Shown here: positions 27,881 to 36,017 of the stretch, piece by piece
Position numbering within the stretch: position 1 is the first letter of the stretch
Layout: every line of letters begins with the position of its first letter
Assembly (NCBI GenBank): GCA_030550175.1
Contig: JAUQPW010000012.1
Coordinates: 1-64,000, forward strand
Direction of reading: 5' to 3'
From: a bacterium
GTDB lineage: Bacteria > Moduliflexota > Moduliflexia > Moduliflexales > JAUQPW01
DNA: 64,000 bases
Program-made: the position numbers and the translations under genes
The notes under the pieces: generated by a model
Database searches by the model: none
The model's input: the letters and a program-made list of their open reading frames with translations, nothing else
Told to the model about the DNA's origin: nothing

Positions 27881-29155
27881 TTGAAAACAATTCAAATCTT
27901 GCTCATAGATGATGATCCGGGAATTCGAGACGCCTTTTCAGCCTTATTGATAAGGTGTGGGTATCGAGTATTTACAGCTGAAGATGGCCTCACGGCTTTG
28001 TCTTTTTTAAAAGAAAAGGAAGTGGATGTGATTCTCTGTGATGTGAAAATGCCTGGAATGGATGGAATAGAGGTTCTTAAAAAGTCGAAAGAGATCCATC
28101 CCGATACCCCCTTTATCATGGTTACCGCCCATGCTGCTGAAGAAGCTGCCATTGAAGCAACCCGCTTAGGAGCTTTCGATTACGTTCTAAAACCCTCTAA
28201 TATCCAGGACGTTGACCTGACTATTAAGAGAGCCCTGGAGAATCGCTATTTGGTCCTGGAAAATAAAAAATTAATGGAAGAGTTGAAAAGACTGAACCGA
28301 AGTCTGGAGGAAAAAGTTAAGCAAAGGACTATAGAACTCGAACAGGCGATGTCCAAATTGAGGGAAGCTTATCGAGAACTGGAAGAATTGGATAAAACCA
28401 AATCTATCTTTGTCTCTATTGCTTCCCATGAGTTAAGAACCCCTCTGATGGTGATGGAGGGCTATGTAAAACTGGCTCTGGACGGTATAGGAGGCTCGTT
28501 GAATGAAGAACAAAAACATCTGCTAGAGCAGGCCCTAAAAGGTACGGACCGTCTTAAAGAAATTGTGAATAACCTGATCGATCTTTCTAAAGCGAATATC
28601 GGAGAGCTTACCATCAACCTGCAAAATATCAATATTCGGGATGTTATTGATTATATCCTTACAACCTTCCAACGAGCCGCCCAGGAAAGAAATATTTTGA
28701 TCAGGGTTCATGATTTTGACCATGTACCCATCGTACGCGGAGACCCGGAAAGATTAAAGCAAGTATTTTTTCATCTTATCAGTAATGCCATCAAGTTTAC
28801 TCCCGATGGGGGTTGGATAGAGTTACGATGGAAAAACTCCCAGATCTCAAACAATGAGGGTATATCCCAACCTGCCATAGAAATCCTGGTTAAAGATACG
28901 GGTATAGGTATCGATCCAAGGGAACAGAAGAAAATCTTCGAGCCCTTTTATGAGGTTGGGGACCCCTTACATCATAGTACCGATAAAACAAAGTTCATGG
29001 GGAGAGGGATTGGAATTGGCTTAACCATTGTAAAAAATATCATAGAAGGTCATGGAGGTATGGTATGGGTAGAAAGTGAAGGGGTAGGATATGGAAGCGA
29101 ATTTCATATAGTCCTACCGACTCTGGAGGAGTACCCAGTCACCGAAATTCTTTAG
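27881..29155 (+). CDS. Response regulator-histidine kinase hybrid (REC-HisKA-HATPase)
   Basis: 424-residue soluble signalling protein with reversed order. The N-terminal receiver domain has acidic pocket D10-D12, phospho-acceptor Asp54 (ILCDVKMPGMDG), Thr82 and Lys104. A coiled-coil linker (about 120-175) follows. HisKA has His183 (ASHELRTPL), and the HATPase has N box (LISNAIKFTPDGG), G1 (KDTGIGI) and G2 (GRGIGIGLTIV). No sensor or membrane segment. The phosphate source and target are unknown. TTG start with AGAGG upstream. Its 3' end overlaps hisH head-on by 42 bp. Confidence 0.92.
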   Translation: MKTIQILLIDDDPGIRDAFSALLIRCGYRVFTAEDGLTALSFLKEKEVDVILCDVKMPGMDGIEVLKKSKEIHPDTPFIMVTAHAAEEAAIEATRLGAFDYVLKPSNIQDVDLTIKRALENRYLVLENKKLMEELKRLNRSLEEKVKQRTIELEQAMSKLREAYRELEELDKTKSIFVSIASHELRTPLMVMEGYVKLALDGIGGSLNEEQKHLLEQALKGTDRLKEIVNNLIDLSKANIGELTINLQNINIRDVIDYILTTFQRAAQERNILIRVHDFDHVPIVRGDPERLKQVFFHLISNAIKFTPDGGWIELRWKNSQISNNEGISQPAIEILVKDTGIGIDPREQKKIFEPFYEVGDPLHHSTDKTKFMGRGIGIGLTIVKNIIEGHGGMVWVESEGVGYGSEFHIVLPTLEEYPVTEIL

Positions 29156-29731
29156 AAGCCTTAATCCTAAAGTCTGACTCTTCTCTGGATGGAATTGACA
29201 ACCAAAGATATGATCTTTCCAAATCACCGAAGTAAAGGATATTCCATACTCCGTGGTAGCTGCAATAACTTCAGGTTCCTCAGAATCTACATAATAGGAA
29301 TGGACAAAATAGAAGTAAGACTGATCCTTAATTCCCTGAAAAATAGGAGCCGGTCGTCGGATGGTAATATTATTCCATCCCATATGAGGAACTTTTAACG
29401 CGCCGGAAAATCGCTTTACCTTCCCTTTGAAAATATCCAATCCCTTACAATTGCCAAATTCCTCACTTTCTGTAAAGAGAAGCTGTAGGCCTACACAAAT
29501 TCCCAGAAAGGGTTTTCCCTTTTCGATCCATTGGTAGATGGGCTGCACCAAATCTCGCTTGACCAGGTTATCCATGCAAACTTTAAAGGCTCCAACCCCC
29601 GGTAAAACCAATCCCGAGGCCGTGGTTATAACCTGAGGATCACTGGTGATCACAGCCCGGTGACCGACCTTTTCGAATCCCTTTTGAACACTATGCAGAT
29701 TGGCCATACCATAGTCTATGATGGCAATCAT
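29114..29731 (-). CDS. hisH: Imidazole glycerol phosphate synthase, glutaminase subunit
   Basis: 205-residue class I glutamine amidotransferase that feeds ammonia to HisF in histidine synthesis. IDYGMANLHSV start, oxyanion/nucleophile region GICVGLQLLF with Cys79, VPHMGWN, and the catalytic FHPEKSQ near the end. An earlier frame opening (29758) adds residues absent from the family; ATG 29731 is chosen. hisF is not next to it. hisC lies 37 bp upstream. The 3' end overlaps the kinase gene on the other strand. Confidence 0.95.
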   Translation of the reverse strand: MIAIIDYGMANLHSVQKGFEKVGHRAVITSDPQVITTASGLVLPGVGAFKVCMDNLVKRDLVQPIYQWIEKGKPFLGICVGLQLLFTESEEFGNCKGLDIFKGKVKRFSGALKVPHMGWNNITIRRPAPIFQGIKDQSYFYFVHSYYVDSEEPEVIAATTEYGISFTSVIWKDHIFGCQFHPEKSQTLGLRLLKNFGDWVLLQSR

Positions 29732-29747
29732 GATCATAAAACAAGAA

Positions 29748-29792
29748 TCAAGGGCCAAAAATCAGGAGCTAGAATTCCGGCCTTTGATTTTT
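29748..29792. repeat. Inverted repeat at the hisC end
   Basis: caagggccaaaaatcagg faces ccggcctttgatttttaatt. The right arm is part of the hisC coding end, so the element reaches into the gene. Confidence 0.5.
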
Positions 29793-30863
29793 AATTTCCT
29801 CCAATGCTTCACATAACAACCTGTTCTCTTCTGGAGTTCCAACCCCTATACGAAGACAATTGAAAAGAGGACCCGGCTTACTTAAGTTACGAACTAAGAT
29901 GTCTCGCTTTATCAGTTCTTGATGGAGAAATGCGGCGTCCATTTTAGTTCTAACTAAAATAAAATTGGCATCGGATGGAAAAGGCTCCAGATAAGAAAGA
30001 CCCTGTAGGACCTGATAAAGCTTCTCCCTCTCCTGGATAAGTTGCATAACCTGCCGATCCAGATAGGTACGATTTTCCAAAATTAATTTTGCGGCGGCTT
30101 GTGAAAAAAGATTTAAATTGAAGGGAAGCCGGACCTTATTGAATTGCCGAACCATCTCCTCATGGGCGATGAGGAACCCCACCCGTAATCCTGCCGCACC
30201 AATTTTAGAGAAAGTCCTCAAAATAATAAGATTTTCATAGCAAGACAAAAGAGGGAGAAACGTTTTTTTGGAAAAATCAAAATAGGCCTCATCTACCACG
30301 ACGATTCCTCGAGAAGCCTCGAGAATTTTTAATATTTTCTCCCGGGAGAAACTATTTCCGGTAGGATTATTCGGATAACTCAAGAAGGTAATTCGGGGCT
30401 GATCGGAATCAATTCTTGCCAGCATTTTCTCTAAATTCAAATCAAAATCCGCTTCCAAAGGAATTTCTATAGGTTTCTGGCCCAAGATCTGAGCCAGAAT
30501 CTTATACATGGCAAAGGTAGGAGTGGGAATCAGAACACGGCCCGAGTCCCCGCCACATACCAAAAGTATAATCTGAATCAATTCATCAGAGCCATTTCCC
30601 ACCAAAATCATATTGGAATTCACGGGATTTCCCGAATCAGATAACTTCTCGGCTAAAACAGCTCTTAGGTCCCTTGCAGAAGGATCCGGATACCTGTTAA
30701 AAGGTAAGTTTTCTATGAGAGAAGCCATTTCTTTCCGAAGTTCAAGGGGAAAGGGAAAGGAATTTTCATTAGCATCCAATTTGATCTTACAAATCTCCTC
30801 TTCTGCCTGATATGCCTCTAAGGCGATGATTTCACTCCGAATTAGATCATGTAATCTTCCCAT
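29769..30863 (-). CDS. hisC: Histidinol-phosphate aminotransferase
   Basis: 364-residue PLP-dependent class I/II aminotransferase. It carries KLDANENSFPFP at the N-terminus, LSYPNNPTGNSF, VVVDEAYFDF and the PLP lysine K220 in TFSKIGAAGLRVGF. It converts imidazole acetol phosphate to histidinol phosphate. Upstream of hisH in the same direction, so a hisC-hisH pair is likely. Confidence 0.94.
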   Translation of the reverse strand: MGRLHDLIRSEIIALEAYQAEEEICKIKLDANENSFPFPLELRKEMASLIENLPFNRYPDPSARDLRAVLAEKLSDSGNPVNSNMILVGNGSDELIQIILLVCGGDSGRVLIPTPTFAMYKILAQILGQKPIEIPLEADFDLNLEKMLARIDSDQPRITFLSYPNNPTGNSFSREKILKILEASRGIVVVDEAYFDFSKKTFLPLLSCYENLIILRTFSKIGAAGLRVGFLIAHEEMVRQFNKVRLPFNLNLFSQAAAKLILENRTYLDRQVMQLIQEREKLYQVLQGLSYLEPFPSDANFILVRTKMDAAFLHQELIKRDILVRNLSKPGPLFNCLRIGVGTPEENRLLCEALEEIKNQRPEF

Positions 30864-30918
30864 GGGTTTTCTCAGTTAGAAGGTACTTTCAAGATCTTTA
30901 TTAAAGTATCCGTATCCA

Positions 30919-31015
30919 TTTAGTAGGTGGAAAAAGAAACCCCCTGGCTCCCCTCTAATCCCCCCGTATACGGGGGGAGGGGGGTGTTCAGACAGAAAAA
31001 GTGACACCTACTAAA
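30919..31015. repeat. MITE-like palindromic element
   Basis: An 11-bp perfect terminal inverted repeat (TTTAGTAGGTG at 30919-30929, CACCTACTAAA at 31005-31015) bounds a C/G-rich centre. The centre contains an 18-bp perfect palindrome (30960-30977) around GTATAC. About 97 bp, no coding capacity. Confidence 0.65.
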
Positions 31016-31020
31016 CAGTC

Positions 31021-31073
31021 ATGACCCGTTGGGTCGCCACGAAGTATGAAAATCGTAAGACGATTTTCGTAAG
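31021..31073 (+). repeat. Dispersed repeat, copy A
   Basis: Carries tgacccgttgggtcgcc, a linker, and the palindrome gaaaatcgtaagacgatttt. Homologous to copy B at 16921-16976, which is inverted. Confidence 0.6.
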
Positions 31074-31106
31074 AAATTGTTACAGTTACTTTATTAAAAG
31101 GCGTAG

Positions 31107-31135
31107 TTGACATTATTACCATCTGCTCTTATAAT
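31107..31135 (+). promoter_or_regulatory. Perfect consensus promoter of the ArsA-type gene
   Basis: TTGACA (31107-31112), 17-base spacer, TATAAT (31130-31135): full match to the sigma-70 consensus. It probably gives strong constitutive transcription. Confidence 0.8.
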
Positions 31136-31201
31136 AAGAAGTTATCTTAGTCAAATAACATCTGCCCTTGAACCTGTCAAGGGATAAAATTTTAAGTTTT
31201 G

Positions 31202-31272
31202 GTGAGAAACGCAAAATATAAAACTTAAAAGGTAGATAGTTCTGTCTTTACAGTTTACGTTTTGTGTTTTAC
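31202..31272. repeat. Word-repeat hairpin in the ArsA leader
   Basis: gaaacgcaaaatataaaac on the left pairs imperfectly with gtttacgttttgtgtttta on the right. It abuts the ATG and may occlude the ribosome site. Confidence 0.55.
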
Positions 31273-31274
31273 CG

Positions 31275-32465
31275 ATGCGAATTATATTATTTACGGGCAA
31301 AGGTGGCGTAGGAAAAACGAGTATCTCGGCGGCTTCCGCTTTAAGATCGGCCCAGATGGGTCATAAAACCCTGGTAATGTCTTTAGATGCAGCCCATAGC
31401 CTTTCAGATTCCTTTGACCTAGATCAAAGGCTTCTGGATCATAAAAAGGGAGCTTTAATCCAGCTTGAGGAGAAATTGTGGTTACAAGAAGTCGATGTAC
31501 AGGAAGAAATTCAAAGACATTGGGGAGAGGTATATAAATATCTCGCCATGTTATTAAACACTTCCGGTTTAGATGAAATCCTGGCCGAAGAATTGGCGAT
31601 TCTTCCAGGGATGGAAGAAGTGAGCTCACTGCTTTATATCAATCAATACGCCAGAGAAAAAGCATTTGATGTCATCATGTTAGATTGTGCCCCAACCGGA
31701 GAATCTTTAAGATTTATCAGTCTCCCCACCACCCTGGAATGGTATATGCGGAAAGTTTTTAAGGTTGAAAAACATCTCATGAAAGTCATGCGACCGGTCA
31801 TGTCGACCATGTATTCTGTTCCATTACCGGATGATAGCTATTTTGAGTCTATTCAGTCTCTGTATGAGAAATTAGAGGGAGTAGATAAATTACTTAATGA
31901 TCCGACCACTACAACGGTTCGTTTGATAACCAATCCTGAAAAAATCATCATCAAAGAGACCCAACGGGCTTTCATGTATTTTTGTCTCTACGGACTATGT
32001 ATCGATGCCATTGTGGTCAATCGAATTCTACCCCCTCAGGTCTCAGATGAATACTTTACCAATTGGATGAATACCCAGGATCGCCACCTGAGTCAGGTAG
32101 AGGAATATTTTACACCCGTTCCCATCTGGAAGGTGAACCTTTTTAAAGATGAAATTGTAGGTAAGGAAGATCTGATCCACCTGGCAGAGGCTCTGTATGC
32201 CGATAAAGATCCAACTCGGGTTTTCTATGCCGAGAGTCCTTATAAATTTCTAAAAGAGAATCGGCACTATCTGGTTCAGATTAAGCTCCCTTTCGTTTCT
32301 AAAGCAGATATCGATTTAAGTAAAAGTGCCGATGAACTCATTATTCGTATTGGAAATTTTAAGAAAAATATGGTTCTCCCCAGACGGATCGCCGGTGCGA
32401 GACCCTCTGGAGCCAAAGTCGAAGGGAATACCTTAACCGTCTTTTTTGAAACCCTGGAAGAATAG
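31275..32465 (+). CDS. ArsA/GET3-type ATPase with HSP20-like tail
   Basis: 396-residue single ArsA-type P-loop ATPase. The deviant Walker A GKGGVGKTS is at 8-16, the switch I-like LDAAHSLSDSF near 38-48, and LDCAPTGESLRF is present. The last ~65 residues (from YLVQIKLPFVSKADIDLS to the end) match the HSP20-like C-terminal domain of bacterial ArsA homologues. No arsB, arsC or arsR is nearby, so arsenite export is unlikely; targeting or chaperone-like function is a fair inference. It has a perfect consensus promoter. Confidence 0.88.
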   Translation: MRIILFTGKGGVGKTSISAASALRSAQMGHKTLVMSLDAAHSLSDSFDLDQRLLDHKKGALIQLEEKLWLQEVDVQEEIQRHWGEVYKYLAMLLNTSGLDEILAEELAILPGMEEVSSLLYINQYAREKAFDVIMLDCAPTGESLRFISLPTTLEWYMRKVFKVEKHLMKVMRPVMSTMYSVPLPDDSYFESIQSLYEKLEGVDKLLNDPTTTTVRLITNPEKIIIKETQRAFMYFCLYGLCIDAIVVNRILPPQVSDEYFTNWMNTQDRHLSQVEEYFTPVPIWKVNLFKDEIVGKEDLIHLAEALYADKDPTRVFYAESPYKFLKENRHYLVQIKLPFVSKADIDLSKSADELIIRIGNFKKNMVLPRRIAGARPSGAKVEGNTLTVFFETLEE

Positions 32466-32517
32466 GAGTCAGAAGTCAGGGGCCAGAAGAAAGGCCTGAT
32501 TCCTGATTTTTGACTCC
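32464..32517. repeat. Heptad-word inverted repeat
   Basis: taggagt-cagaagt-cagggg on the left and cctgatt-cctgatt-tttgactcc on the right. Starts at the ArsA stop codon. Confidence 0.65.
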
Positions 32518-32599
32518 CGATGCCCGAATGTGTATCCTTTGTCAATTGTCCGGCCTTCTCTTACAAGTGTTGGGACGAAATTCTGAGTTTTCAATCCAT

Positions 32600-32719
32600 A
32601 TGAGAAAGGCAGAAATCGAACTTCTGGAGGGCATCAAGGCACTTATCGAAAAAAGAATTCAAGACCTTCAACGGGAAACTCAAAAGAAAGACTTTACGAA
32701 AATCACGATCCAGGAGTGA
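32600..32719 (+). CDS. Possible small helical protein
   Basis: A 39-codon frame from ATG 32600 gives an amphipathic, charged helix (RKAEIELLEGIKALIEKRIQ and on). No recognised family, weak ribosome site. It follows the ArsA-type gene by 134 bp and could be its small partner, or chance. The longer frame opening at 32510 runs through a word repeat and is unlikely. Confidence 0.3.
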   Translation: MRKAEIELLEGIKALIEKRIQDLQRETQKKDFTKITIQE

Positions 32720-32736
32720 TTTCGATTTAAGGACCC

Positions 32737-32775
32737 GGATTAAACAGAAACCTTTAAAAGAATCTGGTTTAATCC
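32737..32775 (+). terminator. Hairpin, possible terminator
   Basis: GGATTAAACAGA pairs with TCTGGTTTAATCC around a 14-base A-rich loop. No T-run follows, so it is at best a weak intrinsic terminator for the ArsA transcript. Confidence 0.35.
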
Positions 32776-33033
32776 CCTTCTACAACTTCCAATTTACCGT
32801 CCTACCCACAAGAAATACGGCCTATTACTCTGTAGATTCTATCCTGAACATAATCCGGAGAGCTTTATCATTTTGGGGAAGCTTGTTCAGACCTTTACTT
32901 TAACTTCTAAAATAGTTAGTTAACAACTTCTGTTCATTGTCTGAACTCCTGGGGAGGTTTTATGGAATAGATCGGTTCCTGGATGGGCCAGCTTTAATTT
33001 TGGTTCTTCAGGTTCCGGATGAGCCTGGGATCC

Positions 33034-33732
33034 TTAAGGTTGAATAGCAGATTTTTGAATTTTTTGCCCTTTCTGCACATGCTCCATTAAATTCTTTTCC
33101 ATGTGCTCAACTATTCTAGAGATTTCAGTTTTACCTTTAGCAAGATGATACTTTTCTGCAAAATGGGTCATCATACCCTTAAGGATTCCGATGAAACTCT
33201 CCAAAACCCCTTTTCCTTCGATGGCTACCGATTCAAAGGAAGGTACATTTCTAAAATTGAGCTTTTTCCCTAAGGTTTCAACCGATAAAATATTCGGTAA
33301 ATCCCGTTTATTATACTGTAAAACCAAGGGAATTTCATGGATATTGATTGAATTTACGGCCAGGTTCTCGATCAAATTCTGAAGGCTTTCTATGTTATCG
33401 TTATAGCGGTTTACGTCAGAGTCTGCAACAAACACGATCCCATCGGCTCCTGTTAAAACCATGCGTCGTGTAGAGTTATATTTTACCTGACCGGGAACCG
33501 TATAAACCTTCAACCGAAGCTCCAACCCTTTCCTTATTCCCAGATTAATGGGAAGTAAATCAAAAAATAAAGTCCGGTCTGCCTCTGTTTCCAGGGAAAA
33601 TAAATTACCGCGACTGGCGGGATCCAGGATTTTATGAAGGACTTGTAAATTAGTTGTTTTACCCCCTAAGGAAGGTCCGTAGTAAACAAGTTTTGCTATA
33701 ATCTCCTTTGTATTATAATTAAACTGTGCCAT
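33034..33732 (-). CDS. MglA-like small GTPase
   Basis: 232-residue Ras-like GTPase of the bacterial MglA type. P-loop GPSLGGKTT (19-27), TVPGQ (78-82, switch II) and YNKRD (140-144, guanine specificity) are intact. About 35 basic residues extend past the G domain. MglA sets cell polarity and motility in Myxococcus, but similar proteins occur widely. No MglB (Roadblock) gene is adjacent. Its N-terminal 180 residues are closely similar to the G domain at 56752-58770, so the two are paralogues. Confidence 0.88.
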   Translation of the reverse strand: MAQFNYNTKEIIAKLVYYGPSLGGKTTNLQVLHKILDPASRGNLFSLETEADRTLFFDLLPINLGIRKGLELRLKVYTVPGQVKYNSTRRMVLTGADGIVFVADSDVNRYNDNIESLQNLIENLAVNSINIHEIPLVLQYNKRDLPNILSVETLGKKLNFRNVPSFESVAIEGKGVLESFIGILKGMMTHFAEKYHLAKGKTEISRIVEHMEKNLMEHVQKGQKIQKSAIQP

Positions 33733-34306
33733 AATTGAATTTTCTTCATCTTGAAGAGTAAGGATCGATTAAACTTTATTAGCTACCAGGTCGTTTCTTT
33801 ATAAAATTCTTACCCTATTTCTGTACTTCTTCTGGACTCTATCCATAGACCTGCAATTTTTAGACCCAGAAGATTTCTTCAAGGATTGCTTTCGCAATGT
33901 ATAAAAGTGACAAGGTATTGTCAACGGCTTTTCCACAAAGGGCCTTATTTCAGCTCTGGGTAATCAGGGCTGGAATTCGGTACCGTCTCAGGATAAAGAT
34001 CCTTATACAACAACGAGAAAAGAACCCGGAACAAACGATACGGGAAGGGAAAGGTGTGAAACCCTGGGAGAGCTACTTTTCGACTACCTCTCCGATCCTG
34101 TCCGTCCATTGCAACAACCTTTCAAGGGGGTTATATTAAATTAGGTTATAGCAGAGGGATATGGTTTAAGTCATAAACCTTTGTGAAAAATTTTTGGACG
34201 GTCTGATAGGGGCGGGTTTGAAGCCTGCTTTTATATTCTTGATGCTTGCAGAAGAAATCTTTCAGGTATTTAGGGCCGTTGGTCGATAAAAAAACGAGGT
34301 CTGGTT
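33733..34306. other. Divergent intergenic region, MglA-like / lnt
   Basis: No supported gene. Contains the MglA-like promoter and a small hairpin (ATTGC-tttc-GCAAT near 33886). The rest shows no feature I can name. An 80-codon frame at 33897-34139 lacks protein-like composition. Confidence 0.5.
33898..33924 (-). promoter_or_regulatory. Candidate promoter of the MglA-like gene
   Basis: Minus-strand TTGACA (33919-33924) and TATACA (33898-33903) with a short 15-base spacer. A shifted TACATT gives 17. Leader of about 155 bases. Confidence 0.4.
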
Positions 34307-35926
34307 TTGCGTAGATACTTAAAAAAAATCTCACTGGCTTTCCTCTCCGGTATCCTCCTGGTACTTATATTTCCTAAGTTTAACCTGGAGTTAGTTGCCT
34401 GGATTGCTTTAATTCCTCTTTTGTGCGCTATCCAGGAAGAAAACTTGAAAAACACTTTCTGGCTGGGTTGGTTAGCCGGGGTAATTTATTATTTAGGATC
34501 TTTATATTGGATTACCGTGACCATGGTTCGATACGGAGGAATTAATCTTCCTTCCAGCATAGGGATCTTGCTATTGCTGGCCGTATACCTGGCCCTTTAT
34601 ATAGGCCTTTTTACCTTGATCATCCAATATTTGCAAGGAAAAAAAGCCGGCATGAGGTCTTTTCTCCTTCGATGGTATCCAGGACAGGCAGGTTCAAGGC
34701 AAGTTTTGATATCAACCATTCCCATAGCTATCTCTGCTCCGGTCGTTTGGACTGCTCTGGAGTATATTCGATCCTTTTTCTTTATTGGATTTCCCTGGAA
34801 TAACCTGGGCTACTCCCAATTTCTCATGAGTCCTGTAGTACAGATCGCCGAGTTTACCGGGGTATACGGGGTTTCGTTTTTGATCGTTCTTATAAACGTA
34901 ACGCTTTACACCCTCTTTTTCTCCCAGGAGTCTCACGTTTTTAAAGGAAAACTTCTTGCGTTTAGCTCTGTGGGTTTGATTCTAACTCTAAGCTATGGTT
35001 TTTATGTGCTAGCCCATCCTGGAGTTTCTAAAGAGGCTCTTACGGCTACCGTGGTGCAGGGGAATATTGATCAGGGTATTAAATGGAATCCTCGTTATCA
35101 GGAACAGGTTTTTGAAACCTATGAAAGACTTTCTTTGCAGTCCCTATCTCAAAAACTGGATTTAATGGTCTGGCCTGAAACTGCAGTTCCTTTTTTCTTT
35201 AATTTTGATCCCCCAAGGCGGGAAGAATTGATCCGACTGGTTCGGGAGATGAAAGTCCATTTGGTTTTTGGAGGCATAGATGCCAAGCCAGATCGTAGGG
35301 GGCAAGACTACGTTTATTTAAACAGCGCTTTTTTCTTATCTCCAGAGGGAAAACTTTTAGATAAATACGATAAGATTGAGCTGGTCCCCTTTGGAGAATA
35401 TGTACCTTACCAAAAGGTTTTTTTCTTCGTAGATAAAATCACTAAGGCCGTGGGAGAGTTGGAACCTGGCAGAGAGTATAAGGTTATGACGTTGGGAAAT
35501 CACCAGTTTGGCGTGGTCATTTGTTTTGAAGTAATTTTTCCAAATCTGGTAAGGAAATTTATTGACAGAGGAGCTAATTTTATGGTTAATATAACCAACG
35601 ATGCCTGGTTTGGACGAACGGCAGGCCCATATCAGCATATGGCGATGGTAACCTTCCGTTCCATTGAGAATCGGATCCCTATAATTCGGGCTGCGAATAC
35701 AGGCATATCCGGATTTGTAGATCCCTATGGTCGTATTATAGCCAGTACCGATCTTTTTGTAGAAACTGCCTTAACGCATAACATCTTCCCAGGTAGCTCT
35801 AGGACTTTTTATACCCGATTCGGAGATATTTTTGCTTATATGTGCTTGGGTTTATTTTTTGGTTTTCTGGGCAGCAACTATTTTGCCACCCGGACACAAA
35901 GATTTGAAGGTAGAAGATCGAAGTAG
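34307..35926 (+). CDS. lnt: Apolipoprotein N-acyltransferase
   Basis: 539-residue inner-membrane enzyme that adds the third acyl chain to lipoproteins before Lol export. Several N-terminal membrane helices precede a periplasmic nitrilase domain. That domain has the catalytic Glu (VWPETAVPF), Lys (DKIELVPFGEYVPY region) and Cys (GVVICFEVIFPNLV), and a final C-terminal helix follows. TTG start with GAGG 8 bases upstream. It heads the envelope operon; the Lol genes it feeds lie 4 kb downstream. Confidence 0.93.
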   Translation: MRRYLKKISLAFLSGILLVLIFPKFNLELVAWIALIPLLCAIQEENLKNTFWLGWLAGVIYYLGSLYWITVTMVRYGGINLPSSIGILLLLAVYLALYIGLFTLIIQYLQGKKAGMRSFLLRWYPGQAGSRQVLISTIPIAISAPVVWTALEYIRSFFFIGFPWNNLGYSQFLMSPVVQIAEFTGVYGVSFLIVLINVTLYTLFFSQESHVFKGKLLAFSSVGLILTLSYGFYVLAHPGVSKEALTATVVQGNIDQGIKWNPRYQEQVFETYERLSLQSLSQKLDLMVWPETAVPFFFNFDPPRREELIRLVREMKVHLVFGGIDAKPDRRGQDYVYLNSAFFLSPEGKLLDKYDKIELVPFGEYVPYQKVFFFVDKITKAVGELEPGREYKVMTLGNHQFGVVICFEVIFPNLVRKFIDRGANFMVNITNDAWFGRTAGPYQHMAMVTFRSIENRIPIIRAANTGISGFVDPYGRIIASTDLFVETALTHNIFPGSSRTFYTRFGDIFAYMCLGLFFGFLGSNYFATRTQRFEGRRSK

Positions 35927-35985
35927 ACGGTTGAAGAGAATTAAACAGGCTTTAATCTTCCGTGTTCCGTCTTAATCTCTTGCTG
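35904..35985. repeat. Heptad-word inverted repeat
   Basis: tgaaggt-agaagat-cgaagta on the left faces cttccgtgttccgtcttaat on the right. It covers the lnt end and the lnt-prfB spacer. Confidence 0.55.
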
Positions 35986-36017
35986 TCTGGATGGCAAAAA
36001 TATTACTTAAAATAAAT

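Larger units (their letters stand above)
30864..31274. other. Intergenic region before the ArsA-type gene
   Basis: No gene is seen. It holds the MITE-like element, dispersed repeat copy A, a perfect consensus promoter (31107-31135) and a word-repeat hairpin (31202-31272) that ends at the ArsA start. Confidence 0.65.
32466..33033. other. Intergenic region, ArsA-type gene to MglA-like gene
   Basis: Apart from the word repeat and the possible 39-residue gene, this holds a hairpin (32737-32775, GGATTAAAC...GGTTTAATCC) and an 8-bp inverted repeat (GTTCAGAC 32885 / GTCTGAAC 32939). No other gene is supported. Confidence 0.5.

Noticed and set aside
33897..34139. 80-codon open frame upstream of lnt
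   Set aside because: No ribosome site, unlikely composition, overlaps the MglA-like promoter.
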